Shown: positions 8,306 to 17,988 of the stretch, piece after piece
How the letters are laid out: every line of letters begins with the position of its first letter
How positions within the stretch are numbered: the first letter of the stretch is position 1
NCBI GenBank assembly: GCA_945897515.1
Contig: CAMDFO010000033.1
Location: forward strand, 1 to 47,274
DNA: 47,274 nucleotides
Reading direction: 5' to 3'
Source: Rhodoplanes serenus
GTDB lineage: Bacteria; Pseudomonadota; Alphaproteobacteria; Rhizobiales; Xanthobacteraceae
Program-made: the position numbers and the translations under genes
The notes under the pieces: model-generated
Seen by the model: the letters and a program-made list of their open reading frames with translations, nothing else
What the model was told of the DNA's origin: nothing
The model's database searches: none

Positions 8306-9028
8306 GTGAACCGCTTGACCCGAATCGTTCGGTGGGCTGTCGTCGGACTCCTGGCGTTTACCGCTGCCGGCCAAGCAGGGCCGATCTCCGAGTTCGAGTC
8401 GTCGATGCGCGCGGCCTATGCGGATTACCGTGCCGCCCTGTTTGAAACCAATCGCAAGGACAAGGCTGCCACCGAGGCGGCTATGTCGTCCTTCGATGCA
8501 AAATGGCGCGATCTGTCGGCGCGATGGGCGAACAATCCACCGCCGCATTTTTCCGAGGATGCTGGATGGCGGAGGAGTCTCGATAACGTCGCGCGTATTG
8601 TCCGGGAGGCCCGATCGCAGGCAACCGCGGGCGAGCTGGCGCGCGCCCATGACACGCTTGAAGCGATCCGGGACGAGATCGGCACGCTGCGCGCACGCAA
8701 TGGGCTGATCACGTTCTCAGATCGCATGAACGTGTATCATGAAAAGATGGAGCAGGCGTTGCAACGGACCGCGAAGACCATCGACGCCGCGGTAATGAAT
8801 GAACTTCGCGACGACGCCGCGGTTCTGAGCTTCCTTGTGGTGACGCTCCGTGAGCATCGTCCGCCCGAACTAGGGTCGGATGCCGCCTTTGAGGAGACGC
8901 TGAAGGCCGTGGAGGATTCAGTGAAGGGTCTCGGCGCGGCGTCGCGTGCGGGCGATGTTGCCGTTACGAAGGCCGCGCTGCAGAAGCTCAAGCCGGCGTA
9001 CTCTCGACTGTTCCTGAGGTACGGGTGA
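8306..9028 (+). CDS. Exported helical protein of unknown function
   Basis: 240 residues. The start is GTG at 8306 with GAGG five bases upstream. A signal peptide (about 1-24) is followed by a polar, Ala/Arg/Glu-rich sequence that looks fully helical, in pieces of 30-40 residues, much like a four-helix bundle of the cytochrome c-prime kind. There is no CxxCH heme site, so if the fold is related the heme is absent. It stands alone on its strand, 121 bases after tctA and 37 bases from the end of the convergent hydrolase gene. I do not recognise a named family and give no function. Confidence 0.75.
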   Translation: MNRLTRIVRWAVVGLLAFTAAGQAGPISEFESSMRAAYADYRAALFETNRKDKAATEAAMSSFDAKWRDLSARWANNPPPHFSEDAGWRRSLDNVARIVREARSQATAGELARAHDTLEAIRDEIGTLRARNGLITFSDRMNVYHEKMEQALQRTAKTIDAAVMNELRDDAAVLSFLVVTLREHRPPELGSDAAFEETLKAVEDSVKGLGAASRAGDVAVTKAALQKLKPAYSRLFLRYG

Positions 9029-9065
9029 AACGACCGCAATTCCGTTAGGCTTCCGGCAGGGCGGA

Positions 9066-10034
9066 TCAACCGCCGTCGCCCTCATCAAGGAACGCCTGCA
9101 CCGCGGCGAACAACGCGCCGCGGTTTTTCTCCAGCATCATGTGGTGCGTGCCTTCGGCCAGCATCACCAGGCGCTTGCCGGGCGAATGGACCAGCAGCGG
9201 GAAAATCGCCTGCGCCATATAAGGCGGCGTGTCGCGGTCCCATTCGCCGATCGCGATCAGGGTCGGCGCGGTGATCTTGGCCGGGTCGTACATGGTTTTG
9301 CCGGAGGTCCAGAATTCCTGGGTGTCCTGCACGGTGCCGTTGGGCGCGCGGATCGCAGGCGGATTGTGTTTCGCGGCGTCCGGGTCGGTCGCCCAGGTGG
9401 CGTCGGCCCATTGCTCGATCCAGCCGGGTGGAATGAGCCGGGCCTGCTTGTCCGCCGGAACGCCGTTGAGCCAGCGCGCCTTGGCCTGCTCGCGCGTGAC
9501 GGTGCGGTAGGCGCCCAGGGGGCCGCCGCCGGTATTGAGCAGCGATGGCGTGGTACGCAGCCAGCCCGGTGCATAGAGCATCAGCCGCGCGACCTTGTCC
9601 GGGTTCTGGATCGCAGTGGTCGCCATCAGCGTGCAGCCCCACGACCAGCCCAGAAGATTAAGCCGCGCGATGTTGCGGCGCTTGAGGATCATGTTCAGCA
9701 CGGCGGTGATGTCCCGTACTGCATCCGGCGTTCGCGCCACCGGCGGATTGTTCGCCGCCGGCTCGGCCATCGCCTTCGGCCGGGTCGAGCAGCCATAGCC
9801 GCGCACGTCGAGGCAATAGGTGTCGTAGCCGCGCGACGCGATGCTCTCCATCCACGATTGCCCGCCGAGCGGAAGATCGAAGCCGGTGTGCGCCGGGTAG
9901 GTCGAGCCGTGCACAAACAGCACGGTGCGTTCGGGCCGGAACGCGGTCATGTCTGCAGGGCGCTTGTTGCGGACGTAGATGTCGATGCCCGGCTCGGAGG
10001 GCACCGTCATCTCTTCGGTGATGAGATCGGTCAT
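9066..10034 (-). CDS. Alpha/beta-fold hydrolase
   Basis: 322 residues without a signal peptide, probably cytosolic. The nucleophile elbow is GWSWG with S131. The likely acid is D266 or D268 in GEWDRDTP and the base is H297 or H298 in GTHHM, so the triad is complete. The HGSTYP motif at 42-47 supplies the oxyanion hole. The order of these elements fits carboxylesterase, meta-cleavage hydrolase or lactonase-like enzymes; the substrate cannot be assigned. It is last of four reverse-strand genes (peroxidase, binding protein, enolase-superfamily enzyme, hydrolase) that look like a small catabolic group. A palindromic repeat at 10069-10154 separates it from the gene before it, so it may have its own promoter. 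Confidence 0.9.
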   Translation of the reverse strand: MTDLITEEMTVPSEPGIDIYVRNKRPADMTAFRPERTVLFVHGSTYPAHTGFDLPLGGQSWMESIASRGYDTYCLDVRGYGCSTRPKAMAEPAANNPPVARTPDAVRDITAVLNMILKRRNIARLNLLGWSWGCTLMATTAIQNPDKVARLMLYAPGWLRTTPSLLNTGGGPLGAYRTVTREQAKARWLNGVPADKQARLIPPGWIEQWADATWATDPDAAKHNPPAIRAPNGTVQDTQEFWTSGKTMYDPAKITAPTLIAIGEWDRDTPPYMAQAIFPLLVHSPGKRLVMLAEGTHHMMLEKNRGALFAAVQAFLDEGDGG

Positions 10035-10068
10035 GTGAGGCTCATGGGATGAGACACCGACCCTGCCA

Positions 10069-10154
10069 CGTCATGCCCGCGCTTGTCGCGGGCATCCACG
10101 TCTTACTTTCCTGTCGCCAAGACGTGGATGGCCGGGTCAAGCCCGGCCATGACG
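10069..10154. repeat. Paired palindromic intergenic repeat, copy 1
   Basis: The left arm (10069-10102) and right arm (10121-10154) are inverted copies of each other, and each arm is also a hairpin (GCCCGCG / CGCGGGC on the left, GGCCGGG / CCCGGCC on the right). The outer ends read CGTCATG and CATGACG; the inner ends read ATCCACGTC and GACGTGGAT. It fills the gap between the hydrolase and the enolase-superfamily gene. Confidence 0.88.
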
Positions 10155-10162
10155 GGGATGGA

Positions 10163-11257
10163 TTATGCGACTTTGCAGTCCCTCAGAATCTCCGACTTGA
10201 ACGCGAGCCCGTGTCCCGGCCGCTCCGGCGCAGTGATCATGCCTTTCACCACCTTCACCGGATCGACGAACAGATCTTCCGACAACCCCATGTCCTCGAT
10301 CCAGATGCCGTTCGGGATCGACGCCAGGAGCTGCACGTTCAGCTCCGGGAACAGATGCGGCGCGATCGTCAGGCCCGCGGTGTCGGCGAGCACGGCGGTC
10401 TTGCGCAAATCCGTGAAGCCGCCGCGCATCGGATCGGGCTGGAGGATCGGGCAGGCTGGATTGTCGAAGAACGGCCGCAGGTCGAAGCGGGTGAAATGGG
10501 TCTCGCCGCCGACGATGCGGATCGGCAGCGCCTCGGCGACGCGCATGTAGCCCTTGAAGTCGTCGGGCGGTACCGGCTCTTCCAGCCAGTACACGTCGTA
10601 GTCCAGAATTTTGCGGCCCTGGTTGATCGCGACGTCGGCGGTCCAGCCCATGTTGATGTCGATCATGATGTGCATGTCGGGGCCGAGCGCCTCGCGCATA
10701 CGCCGCACGTTGTCGACGTCGCCGCGCAGATCATTGGTGTGCGCCATCTGCATCTTGATCGCGGTGTAGCCTCGCTCCTTGTAGTACAGCGCTTTGGCAA
10801 TCATGCCGTCGCCGCCCGAGCCGCGGAAGCAGCCCGAGCCGTACACCGGAAGCTGCGGGCGGAAATGGCCCCACAGCCGATGCAGCGGCAGGTTGGCGCG
10901 CTTGCCGACTGCGTCCCACAGCGCGATGTCGAGAGCCGACTGCGCCATGGTGGCGATGCCGCCGCGGCCGAAGGTGGTGGTCGCCTTCCAGATGTCGTTC
11001 CAGATCGCCTCGACCGCGGTGGCGTCCTTGCCGATGACGCGCGGGATAATGGTCTCCTTCAGGCACGCGTCGATGGTACGCAGGCCCGGCCGGAACGAGA
11101 ACAGGTAGCCCATGCCGACGATGCCGCCCTTGGTCTCGACCTCGAGCACCAGCAGGTTGCGCGCGTCGCCGAACGCGTGGCCCTTGAGCCACGGCGTGTC
11201 GGGCCACGGCACCTTGAGGAACGTGGTGCGGACGGCGGCGATGGTCATGTCGGTCAT
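10163..11257 (-). CDS. Enolase-superfamily enzyme (mandelate racemase / muconate lactonizing type)
   Basis: 364 residues with the usual capping domain (about 1-125) and TIM-barrel domain. Metal ligands are D200 in IDINMGW, E226 or E227 in LEEP, and E252 in GGE. H301 in IAPHLFPE is the likely base on the far side and D275 is its partner. The KxK signature on strand 2 is K168-M-Q170, so the second lysine is replaced by Gln. This argues against racemisation by two opposed lysines and fits a sugar-acid dehydratase or a similar reaction (inference). The start may be M1 at 11257 or M4 at 11248; GGGAAG precedes the first. It lies between two palindromic repeats. The substrate is unknown, probably an acid sugar or hydroxy acid. 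Confidence 0.9.
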   Translation of the reverse strand: MTDMTIAAVRTTFLKVPWPDTPWLKGHAFGDARNLLVLEVETKGGIVGMGYLFSFRPGLRTIDACLKETIIPRVIGKDATAVEAIWNDIWKATTTFGRGGIATMAQSALDIALWDAVGKRANLPLHRLWGHFRPQLPVYGSGCFRGSGGDGMIAKALYYKERGYTAIKMQMAHTNDLRGDVDNVRRMREALGPDMHIMIDINMGWTADVAINQGRKILDYDVYWLEEPVPPDDFKGYMRVAEALPIRIVGGETHFTRFDLRPFFDNPACPILQPDPMRGGFTDLRKTAVLADTAGLTIAPHLFPELNVQLLASIPNGIWIEDMGLSEDLFVDPVKVVKGMITAPERPGHGLAFKSEILRDCKVA

Positions 11258-11288
11258 GGTGGCTTCCCGTTAGAGCGGTCTCTCTCTC

Positions 11289-11378
11289 CGTCATGGCCGG
11301 GCTTGACCCGGCCATCCACGTCTTCGATTGCGACGAGTGTCCAAGACGTGGATGCCCGGCACAAGGCCGGGCATGACG
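11289..11378. repeat. Paired palindromic intergenic repeat, copy 2
   Basis: Left arm 11289-11322 with inner hairpin GGCCGGGC / ACCCGGCC; right arm 11345-11378 with GCCCGGC / GCCGGGC. The outer ends are CGTCATG and CATGACG. The spacer between the arms is about 22 bases. It occupies nearly all of the gap between the enolase-superfamily gene and the binding-protein gene. Confidence 0.88.
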
Positions 11379-11388
11379 ACTGCTGCCG

Positions 11389-12276
11389 TCAACTCAGACT
11401 CGGTTCCACGCACTCATCATAGCCCGGCATTCGCGCGATGAACCCTCCGGAATGCAGGCTCCGTGCGAGCCGGTCGAAACCCGGCTTCGACATTGCGGTG
11501 TCGCGCGCCCACAGCCCAGCGTCGCGATAGCGCCGCAGTGAACTCACCAGGGTCGCCATTGGCACATCGGGAAAGAACTGCGCGGTGGCCGCGGCCAGCT
11601 CCTCGATCGGATTGGCGTAGAGCCATTGCTGCATCTTCGCGGTGGCGCGGGTCATGGCGGCGAATTCATTGCGGTGGCGAGTGCACGCCTCGCGCGTCGC
11701 GATGAACGCGGTATAGACCGTCGGCCCGCGCGTGCTCTGCGTATAGAGCACGTCGGCGGCGCCGTCGTTTGCTACCATCGAGGGAAACGGCTCGAACGCC
11801 TGCATCACGTCGATCTCGCCGGCTTTGAGCGCCGCGTAGTTCTGGCCCATGGTCCGGTCGGAGACGCGCTTCAGCACATTCGGATCGATTCCGGCTTCGC
11901 GCAGGTCGTGCTGTAGGCACATCCAGGGCGTCGGCACTTCGGAAACCGATGCGAACCGCAGGCCGGGCAGGTCCTTCAGGTCGAACGGGCGAGCGGTCTT
12001 GCGTCCCAGCAGAAAGAACGGGTCGCGCGACACCACCTCGCAGAACGAAACCAGCGGCGAGCGCGGGTCCTGGTCGTGCGCCTTCATCACCCGCATCGGC
12101 CCGCCCCAGGTGATGTCAATCGAGCCGTCGATCAGCTTGGGCACGGCATCGCCCGGATTGCTGGAGGTGAGCAGCTCGACCTCGACGCCCTCGCGAGCAT
12201 AGAAGCCGAGCGCGTGGGTCGCGTAATACGGGGCATAAAAGATCGCGCGAAAATTCTCCGCGAGCCTGATGGGCAT
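11389..12276 (-). CDS. SsuA/NMT1-like ABC substrate-binding domain protein without signal peptide
   Basis: 295 residues. The early block with APYYATHALGFYAREGVEVEL, then GDAVPKLIDGSIDITWGG and ALKAGEIDVMQAF, is typical of the NMT1/THI5/SsuA periplasmic-binding fold. These proteins usually bind pyrimidines, sulfonates or other small anions for an ABC importer. Here the first residues (MPIRLAENFR) begin directly in the mature domain; no signal peptide or lipobox is seen, and no ABC permease or ATPase gene is near. It could be a cytosolic binding or regulatory protein, or an enzyme of the THI5 kind, or its true start may have been lost. It sits 57 bases after the peroxidase gene, in the same direction, so the two are probably co-transcribed. 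Confidence 0.85.
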   Translation of the reverse strand: MPIRLAENFRAIFYAPYYATHALGFYAREGVEVELLTSSNPGDAVPKLIDGSIDITWGGPMRVMKAHDQDPRSPLVSFCEVVSRDPFFLLGRKTARPFDLKDLPGLRFASVSEVPTPWMCLQHDLREAGIDPNVLKRVSDRTMGQNYAALKAGEIDVMQAFEPFPSMVANDGAADVLYTQSTRGPTVYTAFIATREACTRHRNEFAAMTRATAKMQQWLYANPIEELAAATAQFFPDVPMATLVSSLRRYRDAGLWARDTAMSKPGFDRLARSLHSGGFIARMPGYDECVEPSLS

Positions 12277-12333
12277 GAGGGGGGGACTCCGCAGCGATGA
12301 TGTTGTCGTGGGCGACGGGGTGTATTCAGATCG

Positions 12334-13002
12334 CTACCTCGCTTGCGCGTGGTACACGCTGTTCGGCCGCATGTCCGTGGCCGACGCAATGCGGTTGCTC
12401 ATGTTGTAGAAGCCCGTGACCGACGCGATGTCCCAGATGTCGCGCTCCGTGAATCCCGCTTTGCGCAAGCTCGCGCGGTCCTCGTCCTCGACCGCCCAGG
12501 GCTCGGCGGTGAGCTTGACCGCAAAATCGAGCATGGCGCGATGGCGCCTGGAGAGCCGTGCGGCGCGATAGTTCATCACCATCAGCTCGCCCAGCACCGG
12601 ATCGCCGGACAGCGCCCGCACCGCCGCACCGTGCGCGACCAGGCAGTAGTAGCAGCGGTTGTGCGACGACACCGCCACCGCGATCATCTCGCGCTCCAGC
12701 TTGGAGAGGCCGGACGGCGCCAGCATCAGGTCGTTGTACATGGCAACGAAGGCTTCGAGCTTGGCCATGTCGAAGCCGTAGGCCTGCAGCACGTTGGGCA
12801 CGAAGCCGAGCTTCTCCTGGCACTTGGCGAAATAGGGCTCCATCGCGGGCGAGAGCTTCGCGGGCTCCAGGGCCAGAGCCGTGATGGCGGTGTCGTCGCC
12901 GCCTGCCGCGCTCGGCATGCCGGGGGGCTTCGCGGCCCGGGCCGGGGCGCCTTTGACGGTCACGGATTTGACCGACCTGGATTTTTTCGCTGCTTTCGCC
13001 AC
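12334..13002 (-). CDS. AhpD-like carboxymuconolactone decarboxylase-family peroxidase
   Basis: 222 residues from a GTG start at 13002 that has AGGAG seven bases upstream; the frame is open further, to 13116, but that part would run into the divergent glutamate dehydrogenase gene. The AhpD redox motif is C117-Y-Y-C120 followed by H124, with E104 in the preceding helix, all as in peroxidase-related CMD proteins. The two cysteines reduce peroxides through a disulfide. The lysine-rich first 28 residues are probably a flexible extension. It is first in the reverse-strand group. Co-occurrence with degradative enzymes suggests a role in oxidative by-products or in a decarboxylation step, which is inference. 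Confidence 0.9.
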   Translation of the reverse strand: MAKAAKKSRSVKSVTVKGAPARAAKPPGMPSAAGGDDTAITALALEPAKLSPAMEPYFAKCQEKLGFVPNVLQAYGFDMAKLEAFVAMYNDLMLAPSGLSKLEREMIAVAVSSHNRCYYCLVAHGAAVRALSGDPVLGELMVMNYRAARLSRRHRAMLDFAVKLTAEPWAVEDEDRASLRKAGFTERDIWDIASVTGFYNMSNRIASATDMRPNSVYHAQAR

Positions 13003-13084
13003 CGTCACGCTCCTGTCATTGGCCGTGCGCAAGCCTACATCTCTTCCGCTGCCGTGCGAAACCGTTACAGTCGGCGTGCCGGTC

Positions 13085-16000
13085 ATGAACGATTCTCGCA
13101 CCACGCCAGAGACCACGGCGGGTCTGGTCGCCAGCGGCGATCAGAACGCCCGCGCCGTGATCGACGCCGCGGGCGGCTTGCTCCGCGCCGAATCCAATGA
13201 CGTGCCGACAGGCCTGCTCGGGCTGCTGTTCGGGCGCGCGGCGCCGGAAGACGTGGTTGGCTATCAGCCTGCGGAATTGGCGAAGCTCGCGACCGCCGCC
13301 TGGGCGTTCCTCGGACATCGCAAGCCGGGCGAGCGCAAGGTCCGTTTCGAGTCGGCGCCCGCAAGTGCCGGAGAGCGTCTGAAATCCATCTCGGTGATCG
13401 AGATGGTCAATGACGACATGCCGTTCCTGGTCGATTCGATCATGGGCGAACTGGTCGAACGCGGGCTCGAAATCCGCCTGGTAGCGCACCCGATCTTTGT
13501 CGTGGAGCGCGATGCGGGCGGCAAGCTCACCGGCCTGCCGGTGCAGGGGCGCGCCAAGGACGGCGGCCGGCGCGAGAGCTTCATCCACATTCACGTCGAG
13601 CGCGTCGACGATGCCGCGCGCCGCGCCGAGGTTGTGCAGGCGCTGGAGTCCGTCCTGGCCGAGGTCAAGCTGTGCGTCGAGGACTGGCGGCCGATGGTCG
13701 CCCGCGTCAACGCGGTCATCGCCGAGATCAAGCATCATCCGCCGCCGCTGCCGGTGGACGATCTCGCCGAAGCGATCCAGTTCCTGGAATGGCTGGCCGC
13801 CGACAATTTCACGCTGCTCGGGGTGCGCGATTACACCATGTCGGGCGCGGACGCCGATCTCGCTCCGGTGGAGCAGTCGGGTCTCGGCATCCTGCGCGGC
13901 CACGACGTGCCGGTGCTCAAGCGCGGCGGTCAGGTCGTCACAGTTACGCCGGAAATCCGCGCGTTCTTCGCCGAGCCGAAGACGCTGATCATCACCAAGG
14001 CCAACGTGAAGTCGCGCGTGCACCGGCGGACATATCTCGACTACGTCGGGGTCAAGCGCTTCGATGCGGACGGACGGCTGACCGGCGAGCTGCGCATCGT
14101 AGGCCTGTTCACCTCGACCGCCTACACGCGATCGACACGCACCATTCCGTATCTGCGCCGCAAGGTCGATGCGCTGCTGCGGCGCGCCGGCTTCGATCTC
14201 GAGACCCATTCCGGCAAGGCGCTGGTCAACGTGCTGGAGCTATCCGCGCGACGAACTGTTCCAGGTCGACGTGGACACGCTCTACCAGTTCGCCATGATC
14301 ATCCTTCAGCTCGAAGAACGGCCGCGGGTGCGCGTGCTGGCGCGGCGCGACCGCTTCGACCGGTTTGTCTCCGTGCTGGTCTATGTGCCGCGCGAGCGCT
14401 TCGATACGCGCGTGCGCCAGCGGATCGGCGACTATCTCGCCACCGCGTTCAAGGGACACGTCAGCGCGTTCTATCCGTTCTTCCCGGAAGGGCCGCTGAC
14501 CCGCGTGCATTTCATCATCGGCCGCGACGAAGGCGAGACGCCCAATCCGGATCGTGCGACGCTGGAGTCTGCGGTCGGCGCCATCGTGCGCACCTGGAGC
14601 GATGCTTTCGCTGCCGCACTGGCCGATGTCTACGAGCCGATGCGGGCACGAGCGCTGCTCGACCGCTATCGCGATGCGTTCTCGCAAGGTTATCGCGAGG
14701 CTTATGCGCCGCTCGACGCCGTCGCCGACATCCGCGTGATCGAAAGCCTGTCGCCGGAGCGGCCGCTCGGCGTCGACTTCTATCGCCGCACCGCCGACGA
14801 GAAGCATTGCGCCAGCCTGAAGGTCTGGAGCCTCGGGCAGCCGATCCCGCTGTCGTCCCGTGTGCCCGTGCTGGAGAACATGGGCTTCCGGGTTGTGGAC
14901 GAGCGTACCTATCACATCGCATCGGAGGCGTTGGGCGAGCGCGACATCTGGTTCCACGACATGATGCTGGAGCGCGCCGACGGCGGTGCGGTCGATCTCG
15001 AAGCGATGACCGACCGGCTTGAGGCAGCGTTCATCGTGGTGATGCGCGGCGTCGCGGAAAGCGATGGCTACAACGCGCTGGTGCTGACGGCCGGGCTGAT
15101 GTGGCGCGACGTGGCGCTGATCCGCACGATCTCGCGCTTCCTGCGGCAAATCCGTGTGCCGTATTCGCAGGACTACATGTGGGCGACGCTGCGCAAGCAT
15201 TTCGCGCTGGCGGCGAAGATCGTTGAGTTGTTCTACACACGGTTCGACCTACGCATCGAGAAGAGCGAACGCGCGACGCGCGAGAGCGCCTTGGCAAAAG
15301 ACATCGAAACCGCGCTGGCGGAGGTCCAAAGCCTCGACGAGGACCGCATCGTCCGGCATTTCGTCAACGCGGTGCAGTCGGCGATCCGTACCAATTTCTA
15401 TCAACTCAACAAGGACGGAAAGCCCAAGGCCGAGATCGCGATCAAGTTCGACAGCCGCAAGCTCGACGGGCTGCCGCTGCCTCGGCCGCTGTACGAGATT
15501 TTCATCTATTCACCGCGGGTCGAGGGCGTGCATCTGCGGTTCGGCAAGGTCGCGCGCGGCGGCATCCGCTGGTCCGACCGGCCGCAGGACTTCCGCACCG
15601 AAGTGCTCGGGCTGGTGAAGGCGCAACAGGTCAAGAATGCCGTAATCGTGCCGGTCGGCGCCAAGGGTGGCTTTGTACCGAAGCACTTGCCAGTCGGCGG
15701 CAAGCGCGAGGACATTCAGGCCGAAGGCACCGCCGCCTACAAGCTGTTCATCGCCACGCTGCTCGACATCACCGACAATCTCGGCCCGGATGGCGTGATC
15801 CCGCCGGACGATGTGGTTCGCCACGACGACGACGATCCGTATCTGGTGGTCGCCGCCGACAAGGGCACCGCGACATTCTCCGACATCGCAAACGGGATTT
15901 CGCTGGAGCATAAGTTCTGGCTCGGCGATGCCTTCGCGTCGGGCGGCTCTGCCGGCTACGACCACAAGGCGATGGGCATCACCGCGCGCGGCGCTTGGGA

Positions 16001-17939
16001 AGCGGTGAAGCGCCACTTCCGCGAGATGAACGTCGACATAACCACGACGCCATTTTCTGCAGTGGGCGTCGGCGATATGTCGGGCGATGTGTTCGGCAAC
16101 GGCATGCTGCGGGAGAGGACCACACGGCTGCTCGCGGCGTTCGACCATCGCGACATCTTCATCGACCCCAATTCCGATCCGGAGAAAAGCTTCGCCGAGC
16201 GCGCGCGGCTGTTCGCCCTGCCGCGGTCGAGCTGGCAGGACTACGACAAGACGCTGATCTCGAACGGCGGCGGCATCTATCCGCGCAGCCTGAAAGAGAT
16301 CGCGCTCTCGAAAGAGGCGCAGGCGGCGATCGGCTTCGCCAAGGACAAGGCGACGCCGCAGGAGATCATGAACGCGATCCTCAAGGCGCCGGCCGATTTG
16401 CTGTTCTTCGGCGGCATCGGCACCTACGTGCGGGCGTCGACCGAAGCCGACGAGGCGGCGGGTGATCGCGCCAACGATGCGATCCGCGTCACCGGCGAGG
16501 ATCTGCGCGTGAAGGTGATCGGCGAGGGCGCCAATCTCGGCATGACTCAGCGCGGCCGGGTCGAGGCGGCGTTCGCGGGCGTGCGGCTGAACACCGACGC
16601 GATCGACAACTCGGCCGGCGTCAACACCTCGGACGTCGAGGTCAACATCAAGGTCGCGCTCAGCGTCCCGATGAGCGAGGGGCGGCTGACCATCGAGGCG
16701 CGCAACGCGCTGCTCGGCGAGATGACCGACGAGGTGGCGGCGCTGGTGCTGCGCAACAATTACCTGCAGACCCTGGCGCTGTCGCTGGCCGAGCGCCGCG
16801 GGCTGGAAGACCTGGGCTTCCAGCAGCGGCTGATGCAGACGCTGGAGCAGCGCGGCGAGCTCGACCGCACCGTCGAGTTCCTGCCCGACGACATGGTGAT
16901 CGCCGAGCGGGTCAAGCGCTCGCAGGGGCTGACGCGGCCCGAGATGGCGGTGCTGCTGGCCTACGCCAAGCTGTCGCTGTATTCCGAGCTGCTGGACTCG
17001 GCGGTGCCCGACGATCCGTATCTCGCGCGCGAGTTGGGGCGCTATTTTCCGACGGCGCTGGCGGAAAAATTTCCCGACGCGCTCGACAAGCATCGCCTGC
17101 GCCGGGAGATCATCGCGACGCAGCTTGCCAACTCCATGATCAATCGCGGCGGGCCGTCGCTTACGGTGCGGATTGCCGACCAGACCGGCGCTTCGGCTGC
17201 GGGCATCGCATCGGCGTTTGCCGCGGTGCGCGACAGCTACGACATGCCGGCGCTCAACGACGAGATCAACGCGCTGGACGGCAAGGTGTCGGGAAAGGTC
17301 CAGCTCGAGCTTTACGCCGCGGTGCAGAATCTGCTGCTCGACCGGCTGGTCTGGTTCCTGCGCAACGCCGATCTGTCGCAGGGGCTGGCCAAGGTGGTCG
17401 AACGCTATCGCAATGGCATCGCCGCGCTGGCTGCCGCGCTCGACACCGCGTTGCCGCCGGAAGCGCAAGCCGTCCGCGCGGCGCGCGCCGAGGAGCTGGC
17501 CAAGTCCGGCGTGCCCGAGGCGCTGGCGCGCCGCATCGCGGACCTGCCGGCGATCGCCGCCGCGCCCGACGTCGTGCTGATCACCGAGCGAGCGGATAAG
17601 CCGATCCCGGCGATCGTGGCGACCTATTTCGCGGCGGCCGCCTATTTCCGGCTCGACCGGATGGCAGTCGCGGTGCGCGAGATCAAGGTTTCGGATTACT
17701 TCGACCGGCTGGCGCTCGACCGCGCGCTCGACGCCATCGGCGACGCCGAGCGGCGGCTCACCGCCGCCATGGTCGCGACCGGTCAGACCGGCCCGGAGGC
17801 CGTCGACGCCTGGGTCGCGCCGCGCAAGGCCGAGGTCGAGCGCGTGCGCGCATCGATCCACCAGATCGCGGGTTCGGGGCTCACGCTGTCGAAACTTTCG
17901 GTGGCGGCGAGTTTGCTGGGGGACCTGGCGCGGGAGTGA
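13085..17939 (+). pseudogene. gdhZ: NAD-specific glutamate dehydrogenase (large type), frameshifted
   Basis: The enzyme deaminates glutamate to 2-oxoglutarate with NAD, feeding the TCA cycle. The reading starts at ATG 13085 (MNDSRTTPET) and runs in frame to E385 at 14237-14239, then breaks. A different frame continues without stop to 17939 with YPRDELFQVDVDTLYQF. Relatives read L-E-(S/T)-Y-P-R-D-E-L-F-Q here, so GAGAGCTAT has probably become GAGCTAT, a loss of two bases in an AG repeat. Restored, the protein is about 1618 residues, the normal length of the 180-kDa class: N-terminal ACT-like regulatory part, catalytic core with AKGGFVPK (Lys near 861) and GEGANLGMTQ near 1142, and a helical C-terminal part. 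Everything after the shift is conserved in sense, so either a very recent mutation or a sequencing error is likely. Known as gdhB in Pseudomonas. Confidence 0.9.
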
Positions 17940-17988
17940 GCGCTGACGGCGCGCAAGAATTATTTGCTAAGCGAAAATCTCTCCGCGA

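Noticed and set aside
15510..17861. 783-residue minus-strand frame
   Set aside because: It lies wholly antisense to the glutamate dehydrogenase catalytic part and has no recognisable domain.
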